From contig JASLGG010000040.1 in NCBI GenBank assembly GCA_030150265.1, forward strand, positions 1 to 64,000: 64,000 nucleotides of DNA, read 5' to 3'. This stretch comes from Protaetiibacter sp. (lineage in GTDB: Bacteria; Actinomycetota; Actinomycetes; Actinomycetales; Microbacteriaceae). The position numbers and the translations under genes are program-made. The notes under the pieces are model-generated. The model was not told the DNA's origin and searched no databases. It was given only the letters and a program-made list of their open reading frames with translations. This document shows positions 42,992-53,634 of this stretch, piece after piece (within the stretch, counting starts at the first letter, position 1; every line of letters begins with the position of its first letter).

Positions 42992-43619
42992 CCTCGAGAT
43001 AGGCGAGGATCGCGCGCACGCGCCGGTTGCCGTCGGGCGACTCCGGCAGCTCGAGCTTCGCGAAGATCGAGCCGATGTGCGTCTCGACGGTGCGCGCGGA
43101 GAGGAAGAGCCGCGCCCCGATCGCCGAGTTCGACCAGCCCTCGGCCATGAGCGTCAGCACCTCGAGCTCGCGCGGTGTGAGCGCGTCGATCGGCGTCGTG
43201 GAGCGCGCGGTGCCGAGCAGTCTCGCCACGACCTCCGGATCGAGAGCGGTGCCCCCGGCCGCGACGCGCTCGAGCGCCGCGAGGAACTCGTCCACGTCGA
43301 GCACGCGGTCCTTCAGCAGGTAGCCGATCGAGCCCCCCGCGACGAGCTCGACCGTGCGGCGGGTCTCGATGTGCTGCGAGAGCAGCATGATCGGCAGCCG
43401 CGGCATCCGGCGCCGCATCTCGAGCGCGGCCTCGATCCCCTCCTCATCGTGGGGCATCCGGATGTCGAGGACCGCGAGATCGGGCGCCTCCGCGACGACC
43501 CGGGCGACCGCCGCCGGTCCGTCGGATGCGCGTCCGACGATCTCGTGCCCCGCGGAGGCGAGGAGCGCCGCGAGTCCCTCGCGCACGAGCGCCGAGTCCT
43601 CGCCGATCACGATGCGCAC
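42978..43619 (-). CDS. NarL/LuxR-family response regulator
   Basis: The 213-aa regulator has a receiver domain with acidic pair Glu7-Asp8, phosphoacceptor Asp52 (AVLDIRMP) and the conserved Lys in LLKDRVL. The C-terminal HTH is LTPRELEVLTLMAEGWSNSA...VETHIGSIFAKL. GTG start at 43619, overlapping the 3' end of the kinase gene by 13 bases. Its 3' end overlaps the convergent LOG gene by 14 bases. Confidence 0.93.
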   Translation of the reverse strand: MRIVIGEDSALVREGLAALLASAGHEIVGRASDGPAAVARVVAEAPDLAVLDIRMPHDEEGIEAALEMRRRMPRLPIMLLSQHIETRRTVELVAGGSIGYLLKDRVLDVDEFLAALERVAAGGTALDPEVVARLLGTARSTTPIDALTPRELEVLTLMAEGWSNSAIGARLFLSARTVETHIGSIFAKLELPESPDGNRRVRAILAYLEVRAG

Positions 43620-45460
43620 GGGATCACCGCCTCCACGGTCGTGCCGACCCCGGCGGGTGAGTCGAGGCGCAGCCGACCGCCGAGCGCCTCGACACGGTCG
43701 GCGAGCCCCGCGAGCCCCGATCGCGCGCTCGCGCCGCCGCATCCGTCGTCGATCACGCGCAGGCGCACGCGGTCGGCGTCGCGCGCGAGGTGCACCCGGA
43801 TGCCGCCCGCGTCGGCGTGCCGGATCGCGTTCACGATGGCCTCGCTCGCGACGAAGTAGGCGGTCGTGGCGACCGCATCCGGGAGCTCCGCGTCGTCGAT
43901 GTCGAGCTCGATCGGCACCGGGCTGCGGCGCACGAGATCGGCGAGAGCGGGTGCGAGCCCGTCGTCGAGGGTGCTGGGGCGGACGCCGTGCGCGAGCTGC
44001 CGCAGCTCGGCGACCGCCAGGCCCACCTCCGCGACGGCGGCGTCGAGCTCCGCCGTCAGCGCGTCGTCGTGGGGCCGGCCGCGCTGCAGGACCCGGAGCG
44101 CCATGCCGAGCGCGACGAGCCGCTGCTGTGCGCCGTCGTGCAGATCGCGTTCGAGACGTCGGCGCTCCTCGTAGCCGGCGCGCAGCAGCCGTTCGCGCGA
44201 GGCGCCCACCTCGCGCAGCGCCTCCGCGAGCTCGGCGCGCATCCGAACCGCCTCCACGAGCGGTCCCGCGAGCTGTGCGGTCTCCCTCGGGGGCGCCTTC
44301 GCCCGCCCGGGGGAGGCGATGAGCACGCCGATCTCCTCGCCGCGCAGCACGATGGGCGTCGCGGGACCGGCAGGCCGTCCGCCCTCGAGGCCCGCCAGGC
44401 CGCCCGAGATCCGGCGGTAGACGACGCGGAGGCCGGGATCGCGCAGCGCCCGCCGCAGGACGTCCTGGAGCGCCTCCGGCGCCGCCGCACCCGCATCCAC
44501 GGCGCGGCGCAGCACCCGGATCGCGGTGGCGGCGCGCTCGCGCTCCCGGTACAGCATCCGTCCGACGATGCGCCGCACGGCCCGGTAGGCGGCGACGGCA
44601 CCGAGCGTCGTCGCGACGGCGGCCGCGATGACGGCCGGCAGCGGGAGGTCGACGGGCAGGGCGCGTACCAGCAGCGTGCCCGCGGTGAGCAGGAGGAGCG
44701 CGGCCGTCGCGAGCGCCGCGACCGTGGTGACGGCCACCAGCAGCCGGTCGACGTCGAAGCGGGCCGGGGCGAGCAGGGCGGCCGCGGTGGCGAGCGGGAG
44801 GCTCAGGTACATGAGGGCGAGGCCGATCGCGACCAGGTCCGGGCCGCCGAGCAGGAGCATGCTCGCCCAGCACAGCAGGAGCGTCGCGGGCAGCGAGAGG
44901 CCGGCCAGCAGCACCCAGCGCAGCTGCACGCGGGCGTGCTCCGCCATCCGGCGGTAGCGGGCGGCGAGCGCGGCGACCGAGGCCACCAGGCCGAGAGCGA
45001 ACAGTGCGATCAGCACGAGTCCGACGACCCTCGCCGCGGGAGCGGGCCCGGGAGCGACGGCCACCCAGCCGGCCGCGACGAGGAATGCGAGCGCGACGGC
45101 GGGGAGCCCGATCACCAGTCCGCGCCGGAGCCGCCCCTGCGGAGTGCCCTCCGGCAGCACGAGCAGCAGCATCGCGAACGGCGTGTACAGCAGCATCCAG
45201 TCGCCCGCGAACGGCGTGCGCGAGACGTCGCCGGGGACGAGGGTGAGTGCGGCGATCGCGCCCGCGGCGGCGATGAGCGGACCCGCCGCGTGCTGGGGGA
45301 GCCGAGCGCTGAGCAGGGCGCCGACCACGACCGCCACGAGCGCGAGAGCGACCGCCACGAGCAGCTCCACCGTGACGGCACCGCCGACCACGAGCGCGAT
45401 CGCCGTCGTCGCGGCGACGACGAGGGCGCAGAGGGCGACGACGCCGCGTCCGAGTCGCAT
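43607..45460 (-). CDS. Sensor histidine kinase, NarX/DesK-type (HisKA_3)
   Basis: The 617-aa kinase has about eight to ten membrane helices in the first ~320 residues, a linker/GAF-like region and the HisKA_3 motif ERRRLERDLHDGAQQRL (His441). The ATPase domain has EAIVNAIRHA, DDGCGGA and GLAGLADRVEALGGRL. It should phosphorylate the regulator encoded directly downstream. The ATG at 45460 has TACCGT six bases upstream and no Shine-Dalgarno. The multi-helix sensor with no large outer domain suggests a membrane-embedded signal. Confidence 0.93.
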   Translation of the reverse strand: MRLGRGVVALCALVVAATTAIALVVGGAVTVELLVAVALALVAVVVGALLSARLPQHAAGPLIAAAGAIAALTLVPGDVSRTPFAGDWMLLYTPFAMLLLVLPEGTPQGRLRRGLVIGLPAVALAFLVAAGWVAVAPGPAPAARVVGLVLIALFALGLVASVAALAARYRRMAEHARVQLRWVLLAGLSLPATLLLCWASMLLLGGPDLVAIGLALMYLSLPLATAAALLAPARFDVDRLLVAVTTVAALATAALLLLTAGTLLVRALPVDLPLPAVIAAAVATTLGAVAAYRAVRRIVGRMLYRERERAATAIRVLRRAVDAGAAAPEALQDVLRRALRDPGLRVVYRRISGGLAGLEGGRPAGPATPIVLRGEEIGVLIASPGRAKAPPRETAQLAGPLVEAVRMRAELAEALREVGASRERLLRAGYEERRRLERDLHDGAQQRLVALGMALRVLQRGRPHDDALTAELDAAVAEVGLAVAELRQLAHGVRPSTLDDGLAPALADLVRRSPVPIELDIDDAELPDAVATTAYFVASEAIVNAIRHADAGGIRVHLARDADRVRLRVIDDGCGGASARSGLAGLADRVEALGGRLRLDSPAGVGTTVEAVIPCAS

Positions 45461-45466
45461 GAGGCC

Positions 45467-45472
45467 ACGGTA
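45467..45472 (-). promoter_or_regulatory. -10 element, leaderless start of the histidine kinase
   Basis: On the minus strand TACCGT ends six bases before the ATG at 45460. Confidence 0.45.
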
Positions 45473-45593
45473 GCCAGGCCGGCCGTCCAGCGGAATCGGT
45501 GCGAGCACGGATGCGGATCGGGGGGCGGCACGGATGCCGTCGCCGCGCGTGCCCGCGAGGGTCGTGGCATCCGCTCGATCCCTGGAGGAGACC

Positions 45594-46322
45594 ATGACCG
45601 CGACCGCCACCCCTGCCGATTCGACCACGCGCATCGCGCCGGACCCGACCGTGGGCTTCCGCCGCCGTCTCGCCGCCGTCGCCCTGCCTCTCGCCTTCGT
45701 CTGCCAGCTCGTGTGCAACGCCCTGTACGCCTCGGCCTCGACGTCGAGCGGCATGAGCGACACCGGGAGCTCGGCCGACGCCCTCGCCTTCTACGCCGCG
45801 TTCCCGGGCGAGATGGTGACCGCGATCATGTTCGCGCTGGTCGGCTCGCTCCTCGCGATCGCCGGGCTCCCGGCGGCGCTGCGCGTGCTGCGCCCGGCAC
45901 TACCTCGGCTCGCGATGTGGGCCGTCGGGCTCATGATCGCCGGCTATGCGAGCTACTTCGGCATCAACTTCTCGGGCTTCGGCGACCTCGCCCTCGCGAC
46001 GGGAGGCGTCGACGCCGGCCCGGCCCTGGACGCGGCGCCCGGCTGGGGCGCGCCGTTCTTCCTGCTGTTCGTCGCCGGCAACCTCGTCGGCACGCTTCTG
46101 CTCGGCCTCGCGGTGCTGCTCGCGGGGCGCACCCGCGGGATCCGCGTGCCGTGGTGGGCCGGGTTGCTCATCATGGGCTGGACGGCCGGGCACCTCGTGA
46201 ACATCGTCGTCGGCAACGAGTGGTTCGCCGTCGCCGGCGGGGCGCTCGAGGTCGCCGGCCTCGCGCTCGTCGCGGCTGCGGCGCTGCGCACCTCCGACGC
46301 CGACTGGGCCTCGCGCGGCTGA
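45594..46322 (+). CDS. Six-helix membrane protein of unknown function
   Basis: The 242-aa protein has about six membrane helices, with two Cys in the first (FVCQLVCNALY). There is no recognisable catalytic motif. The ATG at 45594 follows GGAGGAG. It is divergent from the two-component genes across a 133-base gap, so it could be a target of that system. I do not recognise a named family. Confidence 0.75.
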   Translation: MTATATPADSTTRIAPDPTVGFRRRLAAVALPLAFVCQLVCNALYASASTSSGMSDTGSSADALAFYAAFPGEMVTAIMFALVGSLLAIAGLPAALRVLRPALPRLAMWAVGLMIAGYASYFGINFSGFGDLALATGGVDAGPALDAAPGWGAPFFLLFVAGNLVGTLLLGLAVLLAGRTRGIRVPWWAGLLIMGWTAGHLVNIVVGNEWFAVAGGALEVAGLALVAAAALRTSDADWASRG

Positions 46323-46333
46323 ACCGACCGGGG

Positions 46334-46360
46334 GGGCGGACCGGCGCGCCCGGTCCGCCC
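46334..46360 (+). terminator. Terminator before the nusA operon
   Basis: A perfect 11-bp stem (GGGCGGACCGG with its complement) around CGCGC, twelve bases after the membrane-protein stop. No T-run, as is usual in actinobacteria. Confidence 0.7.
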
Positions 46361-46392
46361 TCCGTCGTGTGCGGGCTCCGAGGCGGCTCGGG

Positions 46393-46398
46393 TAGAGT
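46393..46398 (+). promoter_or_regulatory. Candidate -10 element of the nusA operon
   Basis: TAGAGT lies 56 bases before the nusA GTG, just after the terminator, leaving a ~50-base leader with a CGGAGG ribosome-binding site. No convincing -35 is visible. Confidence 0.35.
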
Positions 46399-46454
46399 GG
46401 GCGGTTGCTGCGGCCCCGAGCGCCGCCGCGAGATCTGAATAGTCGGAGGCTGAC

Positions 46455-47435
46455 GTGGACATCGACCTCGCCGTACTGCGGCTCATGGAGCGCGAGCGGG
46501 AGATCCCCTTCGACGAGCTGGTGCAGATCATCGAGCAGGCGATCCTCACCGCCTACCTCAAGCACACCTCGCAGGCGCCCGAGTCGGGTGCACGCGCTGA
46601 GCTCGACCGCAAGTCGGGCCACGTCACGATCTACGTGCCGGAGCTCGACGACGAGGGCGAGGTCGTCGGCGAGGCGGTCGACAGCCCCGACGACTTCGGG
46701 CGCATCGCTGCCTTCGCGGCGAAGCAGGTGATCAACCAGCGGCTGCGCGACATCGGCGACGACAAGGTGCTCGGCGAGTTCAGAGGCAAGGAGGGCGACA
46801 TCGTCGCCGGCGTCATCCAGCAGGGGCCGAACCCCCGGATGGTGCACATCGACCTCGGCTCGGTCGAGGCGATCCTGCCGCCCGAGGAGCAGGTGCCGGG
46901 CGAGGACTACGCGCACGGCAGCCGCATCCGGGTGTACGTCACGAGCGTCGCCAAGGGGCTCAAGGGCCCGTCGATCACGGTCAGCCGCACGCACCCGGGG
47001 CTCGTGCGCAAGCTCTTCGCCCTCGAGGTGCCCGAGATCGCGTCGGGCGTCGTCGAGATCGCCTCCCTCGCGCGCGAGGCGGGCCACCGCACCAAGATCG
47101 CGGTGCGGGCGACGCAGCCGGGCATCAACGCGAAGGGCGCCTGCATCGGCGAGCTGGGTGCGCGCGTGCGCGCGGTCACCTCGGAGCTCAACGACGAGAA
47201 GATCGACATCGTCGACTGGTCGGATGACCTGCCGACCTTCGTGGCGAACGCGCTGAGCCCGGCCAAGGTCACGAGCGCGTTCGTGGTCGACCCGGCGCTC
47301 AAGGCCGTGCGGGCTCTCGTGCCCGACTACCAGCTGTCGCTCGCGATCGGCAAGGAGGGGCAGAACGCCCGTCTCGCGGCCAAGCTCACGGGTGCGCGCA
47401 TCGACATCCAGCCCGACTCCGTCATGGAGTCCTGA
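46455..47435 (+). CDS. nusA: Transcription elongation/termination factor NusA
   Basis: This 326-aa RNA polymerase-binding factor has the N-terminal domain (DELVQIIEQAILTAYLKH), an S1 domain at about 115-185 and two KH domains (AIGKEGQNARLAAKLTGARI marks KH2). It lacks the C-terminal acidic repeats of E. coli NusA, as is normal in actinobacteria. GTG start at 46455 after CGGAGG. It is followed by ylxR and infB. The rimP gene usually found directly upstream is absent; the preceding gene is an unrelated membrane protein. Confidence 0.95.
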   Translation: MDIDLAVLRLMEREREIPFDELVQIIEQAILTAYLKHTSQAPESGARAELDRKSGHVTIYVPELDDEGEVVGEAVDSPDDFGRIAAFAAKQVINQRLRDIGDDKVLGEFRGKEGDIVAGVIQQGPNPRMVHIDLGSVEAILPPEEQVPGEDYAHGSRIRVYVTSVAKGLKGPSITVSRTHPGLVRKLFALEVPEIASGVVEIASLAREAGHRTKIAVRATQPGINAKGACIGELGARVRAVTSELNDEKIDIVDWSDDLPTFVANALSPAKVTSAFVVDPALKAVRALVPDYQLSLAIGKEGQNARLAAKLTGARIDIQPDSVMES

Positions 47436-47506
47436 TCTCGCTCCGGCTCGGTCTGATCGGACCCGGGCTGGAGCCGAGTCGGAAAGCAGTCGAGGGGAGG
47501 GGTAGG

Positions 47507-47785
47507 ATGGAGCCCGTCAGAACCTGCCTGGGTTGCCGGCAGCGCGCTCCCCGCTCCTCACTCGTGAGGGTGGTCGCGCGCGACGGACGGGTCGCGGTGG
47601 ATGCCGCGAAACGCCTCCCGGGCCGTGGTGCGTGGGTCCATCCGGACCCCGGCTGCGTCGGGACGGCCGTCCGTCGCAACGCCCTCGGGCGAGCGCTCCG
47701 GATCGCCGGGCCCCTCGACGCCACGGAGCTGACGAACCTCTATCCAGTCCCTGAAGAACAGGCTGAACGGCACATGGACAACTAA
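47507..47785 (+). CDS. ylxR: YlxR/RnpM family RNA-binding protein
   Basis: The 92-aa protein has the family motif RTCLGCRQ (Cys7, Cys10) and KRLPGRGAWVHPDPGC. YlxR (RnpM) binds RNase P RNA and modulates its activity in other bacteria. A very strong GAGGGGAGGGG site precedes the ATG at 47507. It lies in the expected place between nusA and infB. Confidence 0.92.
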   Translation: MEPVRTCLGCRQRAPRSSLVRVVARDGRVAVDAAKRLPGRGAWVHPDPGCVGTAVRRNALGRALRIAGPLDATELTNLYPVPEEQAERHMDN

Positions 47786-47822
47786 TGAGCGGCTCGAAAT
47801 GAGACCCCTCCACCCATAACGT

Positions 47823-47841
47823 CCGCTCCTGCCTGGAGCGG
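47823..47841 (+). promoter_or_regulatory. Small hairpin between ylxR and infB
   Basis: CCGCTCC and GGAGCGG pair around TGCCT, 17 bases before the infB start. It may be an RNA-processing or attenuation site within the operon, or simply a leader structure. Confidence 0.3.
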
Positions 47842-47858
47842 AACCAGACAGGAGAATT

Positions 47859-50516
<2,658 letters not shown>

Positions 50517-50528
50517 GTTCCACTCGAC

Positions 50529-50564
50529 GGGAGCTCGGGGTCGGGTATCCGACCCCGAGCTCCC
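50529..50564 (+). terminator. Strong hairpin between infB and rbfA
   Basis: A perfect 16-bp stem (left arm starting GGGAGCTCGGGG) closes a GTAT loop, beginning 12 bases after the infB stop. It looks like a full terminator inside a normally continuous operon, so rbfA may depend on read-through or its own promoter. Confidence 0.75.
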
Positions 50565-50598
50565 CGACCGGAACCAGGCGTGAGAAGAGGAGAAGGCC

Positions 50599-51045
50599 AT
50601 GGGGGAGAACCCTCGGGCGGCCAAGGTCGCCGACCGCATCCGCGAGATCATCGCGCAGCGCCTCGAGCGCGGCATCCGCGATCCCCGGCTCGGCTTCGTG
50701 ACCATCACGGATGTTCGGGTCACCGGCGATCTGCAGCACGCGAGCGTCTTCTACACCGTCTACGGCAGCGAGGAGGAGCGCACGGACTCCGCGGCGGCCC
50801 TCAAGGCCGCCACCGGCATGCTGCGCTCCGAGGTGGGTCGCAACCTCAGCCTGCGCCTCACGCCGTCGCTCGAGTTCATCGCCGACGCGATCCCGGAGAA
50901 CGCGGCGGCGATCGATGCGCTGCTGCGCGAGGCGAGCGAGCGCGACGACGAGGCGCGTGCCCTCGCCTCGAACGCGCAGTACGCGGGCGACGAGGACCCC
51001 TATGTCAAGCCGCGCGAGCTCGACGAGGACGACGACGAGGACTGA
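50599..51045 (+). CDS. rbfA: Ribosome-binding factor A
   Basis: This 148-aa KH-like protein assists maturation of the 30S subunit. Seen: RVADRIREIIAQRLERGIRD, VTITDVRVTGDLQHASVFYT and LRLTPSLEFIADA. The acidic tail (ELDEDDDED) is typical of actinobacteria. AGAGGAGAAGG precedes the ATG. It ends the nusA-infB block and converges on the glycosylase gene. Confidence 0.95.
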   Translation: MGENPRAAKVADRIREIIAQRLERGIRDPRLGFVTITDVRVTGDLQHASVFYTVYGSEEERTDSAAALKAATGMLRSEVGRNLSLRLTPSLEFIADAIPENAAAIDALLREASERDDEARALASNAQYAGDEDPYVKPRELDEDDDED

Positions 51046-51053
51046 GCTGTCGG

Positions 51054-51917
51054 CTACCGCAGCAGCCGGTCGAGCACGCGGTCGCTGAGCTTCTTGCCGC
51101 CGGTCTGACACGTCGGGCAGTACTGGAAGGTCCGGTCGGCGAAGATCACCTGCTGGATCGTCGTGCCGCAGACGGGGCAGGGCTCGCCGAAGCGGCCATG
51201 CACCCTCAGGTTGGCCTTCTTCTCGCCCTTGAGCTCGGACGCCGCCACGCCCTCGGCGCGTGCCACCGCCTCGGTCAGGGTCGTGCGCAGCGCATCGTAG
51301 AGCGCGGCCGAGTCGGCGGCGTCCATGGCGGCGGGCTTGTAGGGCGACATCCGTGCGAGGTGGAGGATCTCGTCCGAGTAGGCGTTGCCGATGCCGGCGA
51401 TCACCGACTGGTCGCGCAGCACCCCCTTGATCTGCGCCCGCCCGGCCGACGCCAGGATGTCGCGGAAGCGGTCGAGCGTGAAGTCGTCGGAGAGCGGATC
51501 GGGGCCGAGCCGCGCGATGCCCGGCACCTCGGCGGGATCGCGGACGAGGTGGATCGCGAGGCTCTTCTTGGTGCCCGCCTCGGTGACGTCGAAGCCGCTA
51601 CCGTCGTCGAGCACGAAGCGCGCGGCGAGCGGTCCGGATCCGGGCCGCCCGGACGCCTTCGGCTCTCCGGCGCGCCACCTGATCCAGCCGGCGCGGGCGA
51701 GGTGGATCACGAGGTGGAGTCCGGATCCGGTCGCGATGTCGAGGAACTTGCCGTGCCGTGCGACGTCGGCGACCCGCTCGCCCGCGAGGGCCTCCACGGG
51801 CGGGTCGTAGCTCTTGAGCGCGGGGAAGGCGACGATCTGCAGGCGCGCGATGGTGCGCCCGCGCAGGCGCGCACCGAGATCGGCGGCGAGCGCATGGACC
51901 TCCGGCAGCTCCGGCAT
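51054..51917 (-). CDS. Fpg/Nei-family DNA glycosylase
   Basis: The 287-aa repair enzyme starts MPELPEV, so the catalytic Pro2 and Glu3 are present, and ends with the H2TH region (GVLRDQSVIAGIGNAYSDEI) and a zinc finger (CPVCG...YCPTC). The finger is followed by QTGGKKLSDR rather than the QR-rich ending of classical MutM, which marks a distinct actinobacterial branch. It should excise oxidised bases and nick the abasic site. CACACT ends six bases before the ATG. mutY lies 0.8 kb away, so two oxidised-base repair genes are close. Confidence 0.92.
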   Translation of the reverse strand: MPELPEVHALAADLGARLRGRTIARLQIVAFPALKSYDPPVEALAGERVADVARHGKFLDIATGSGLHLVIHLARAGWIRWRAGEPKASGRPGSGPLAARFVLDDGSGFDVTEAGTKKSLAIHLVRDPAEVPGIARLGPDPLSDDFTLDRFRDILASAGRAQIKGVLRDQSVIAGIGNAYSDEILHLARMSPYKPAAMDAADSAALYDALRTTLTEAVARAEGVAASELKGEKKANLRVHGRFGEPCPVCGTTIQQVIFADRTFQYCPTCQTGGKKLSDRVLDRLLR

Positions 51918-51959
51918 GCGACCAGTGTGCCGCAGACCGGCGACGGGCGCAGGCGGGAG

Positions 51960-52205
51960 TCAGCCGCCCGCGACGACCCGCGGGTGATCGCGCCACGCCG
52001 GCATCGTCGCCATGTAGGCGAGCGTCGCGCGGGCGACCTCGTCATCCGACTGCTCCGGATGCGAGCGGCGCTGCCAGGAGGTCATGCGCGCGAAACGCGC
52101 CTCGAAGTCCTGCAGCTCGCCGTGCTCGTCGACGCAGTGGGCGCAGTAGCGCCCGGTCTCGATGGGCATGCCGCAGCTCTCGCAGTGCTGCTGCTGGTCG
52201 GTCAT
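51960..52205 (-). CDS. Small zinc-ribbon protein
   Basis: The 81-aa protein has a four-Cys zinc ribbon, Cys8/Cys11 and Cys21/Cys24, in CESCGMPIETGRYCAHC. Its tail (VARATLAYMATMPAWRDHP) is helical. The ATG overlaps the stop of the MarR gene (ATGA at 52202-52205), so the two are coupled. Function unknown. It may be the gene controlled by the MarR regulator. Confidence 0.8.
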   Translation of the reverse strand: MTDQQQHCESCGMPIETGRYCAHCVDEHGELQDFEARFARMTSWQRRSHPEQSDDEVARATLAYMATMPAWRDHPRVVAGG

Positions 52206-52675
52206 CTCGGTTCCTTTCCGGCGGCGTGTGCGGCGTCGAGCAGACGCCCGAGGGAGTGGAGGAGCGTGGCGCGCTCCGCGGCGGAGAGCTGCGCGAGTGC
52301 GGGCTCGAGGAGCTCGATGCCGAGAACCGCCTCGTCGCGGCGCAGGGCGAGCCGTCCGGCGTCGCTCAGCCACACGAGCGTGCGGCGCGCGTCGGCGGGG
52401 TCGGTGCGGCGTTCCACGAGCCCGCTGCGCTCGAGCTGGGTGACGAGCTCGCTCGTCGCGGACTGCGCACGGTCGAAGTGCCTGGCGGCCTCGCCGATCG
52501 TGAGCGGGCCGGAGAGGGCGAGATGCGTCAGCACGCCGCGGGAGGCGCCCGACAGGCCCCGTGCGGTGCCATCGCGTCGGTGGAAGCTCGCGTACACGCC
52601 GCGGAACAGCGCGTCGAAGCGCTCCGCGGCCGCTTCGGGATCGTCGGAGGGCTCGCTCGCGCTGCCGTTCGTCAC
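52202..52675 (-). CDS. MarR-family transcriptional regulator
   Basis: The 157-aa protein has a winged helix: LTIGEAARHFDRAQSATSEL as HTH, then LVERRTDPADARRTLVWLS as the wing. MarR proteins bind palindromes as dimers and often control their own gene. A symmetric site with a -35 in its spacer lies directly upstream. GTG start at 52675; GAGAGT ends six bases before it. The first ~25 residues are acidic and probably disordered. Confidence 0.9.
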   Translation of the reverse strand: MTNGSASEPSDDPEAAAERFDALFRGVYASFHRRDGTARGLSGASRGVLTHLALSGPLTIGEAARHFDRAQSATSELVTQLERSGLVERRTDPADARRTLVWLSDAGRLALRRDEAVLGIELLEPALAQLSAAERATLLHSLGRLLDAAHAAGKEPR

Positions 52676-52681
52676 GCCTTC

Positions 52682-52721
52682 ACTCTCCGCCGGGCCGCAT
52701 GCATCGTCAATCCCGATGCAT
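52682..52721 (-). promoter_or_regulatory. Promoter and operator of the MarR gene
   Basis: On the minus strand TTGACG (52705-52710) and GAGAGT (52682-52687) are 17 bases apart, and the start codon lies six bases after the -10. The -35 lies between or in the arms of a perfect inverted repeat (ATGCATCG, seven bases, CGATGCAT; 52699-52721). This is a textbook autorepression layout. Confidence 0.65.
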
Positions 52722-52723
52722 CG

Positions 52724-53611
52724 CTACGCGGAGGGCAGCGCATAGCCGTCGCCCTCCGCGACGACGAGCCCGTCCGCGAGCAGGCCGACGAGCGCCTGCT
52801 CGCGCTGCGCGGCGTCCGCCCACAGCTCGGCGATCCGCGCCGCCGGGATCGGCAGCTCGCTCGCGCGCAGCTCGCGCAGGATACGGCCGCGCACCTCGCG
52901 GTCGGAGCCCGCGTAGGGCTTCTGCCGCGGCGCCGCGGGGCCGGTGTAGGCCGGGTACCCGGCGGCGCGCCAGGCGCACAGCTCGAGGACCGGACAAGCG
53001 GCGCAGTCGGGCGTGCGTGCCGTGCAGACCGTCTGACCGAGCTCCATCATCCCGGCGTTGGCGAGCCGGGCGCGCTCGGGATCGCTCGGCAGCTGGGCCT
53101 CCATGAGCGCGAGCTCCTCGGAGACGCGCGCCGGTCCCGGCTCGCCGACCCCGCGGACGGCGCGCGCGAGCACCCGCCGGACGTTGACGTCCACCACGGG
53201 CACGCGGATGCCGTAGGCGAACGCCGCGACGGCCCGCGCCGTGTACGGCCCGACCCCCGGAAGGGCGAGCAGGGCCTCGACGTCGGAGGGCACGACGCCC
53301 CCGTGCCGCTCGGCGATGGCGACGGATGCGGCGTGCAGGTTGAGCGCGCGCCGCGGGTATCCGAGCCGGTCCCAGGCGCGCACCGCCTCGCCCGGCGGGA
53401 CGGCGGCGAGCGCGGCGGGTGTCGGCCAGCGCGCGAGCCAGTCTTCGAGGCGCGGGATGACGCGTGCGACGGGGGTCTGCTGCAGCATGAACTCCGACAC
53501 GAGCACGCCCCACGCGGGGAAGCCGGGGGCCCGCCAGGGGAGCGGGCGGTGACCGGCGGCGAACCAGGAGGCGACGCGGTCGCCGATCGCCGCATCCGTC
53601 CCGCTCCGCAT
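52724..53611 (-). CDS. mutY: A/G-specific adenine glycosylase
   Basis: The 295-aa enzyme removes adenine mispaired with 8-oxoguanine. Seen: catalytic Glu40 in VSEFMLQQTPVARV, the helix-hairpin-helix LPGVGPYTARAVAAFAYG, catalytic Asp141 in VVDVNVRRVL and the 4Fe-4S cysteines 196, 203, 206 and 212. The C-terminus is short, as in many actinobacterial MutY proteins that lack a full 8-oxoG recognition domain. ATG at 53611 with TACGCT six bases upstream. It is divergent from the kinase-like gene across 23 bases. Confidence 0.93.
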   Translation of the reverse strand: MRSGTDAAIGDRVASWFAAGHRPLPWRAPGFPAWGVLVSEFMLQQTPVARVIPRLEDWLARWPTPAALAAVPPGEAVRAWDRLGYPRRALNLHAASVAIAERHGGVVPSDVEALLALPGVGPYTARAVAAFAYGIRVPVVDVNVRRVLARAVRGVGEPGPARVSEELALMEAQLPSDPERARLANAGMMELGQTVCTARTPDCAACPVLELCAWRAAGYPAYTGPAAPRQKPYAGSDREVRGRILRELRASELPIPAARIAELWADAAQREQALVGLLADGLVVAEGDGYALPSA

Positions 53612-53617
53612 GCTCCC

Positions 53618-53627
53618 AGCGTAGGCT
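53618..53627. promoter_or_regulatory. Overlapping divergent -10 elements, mutY and kinase-like gene
   Basis: TACGCT on the minus strand (53618-53623) ends six bases before the mutY ATG. TAGGCT on the plus strand (53622-53627) ends seven bases before the ATG at 53635. The two hexamers share two bases, so the promoters would exclude each other. Confidence 0.5.
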
Positions 53628-53634
53628 GACCGGC

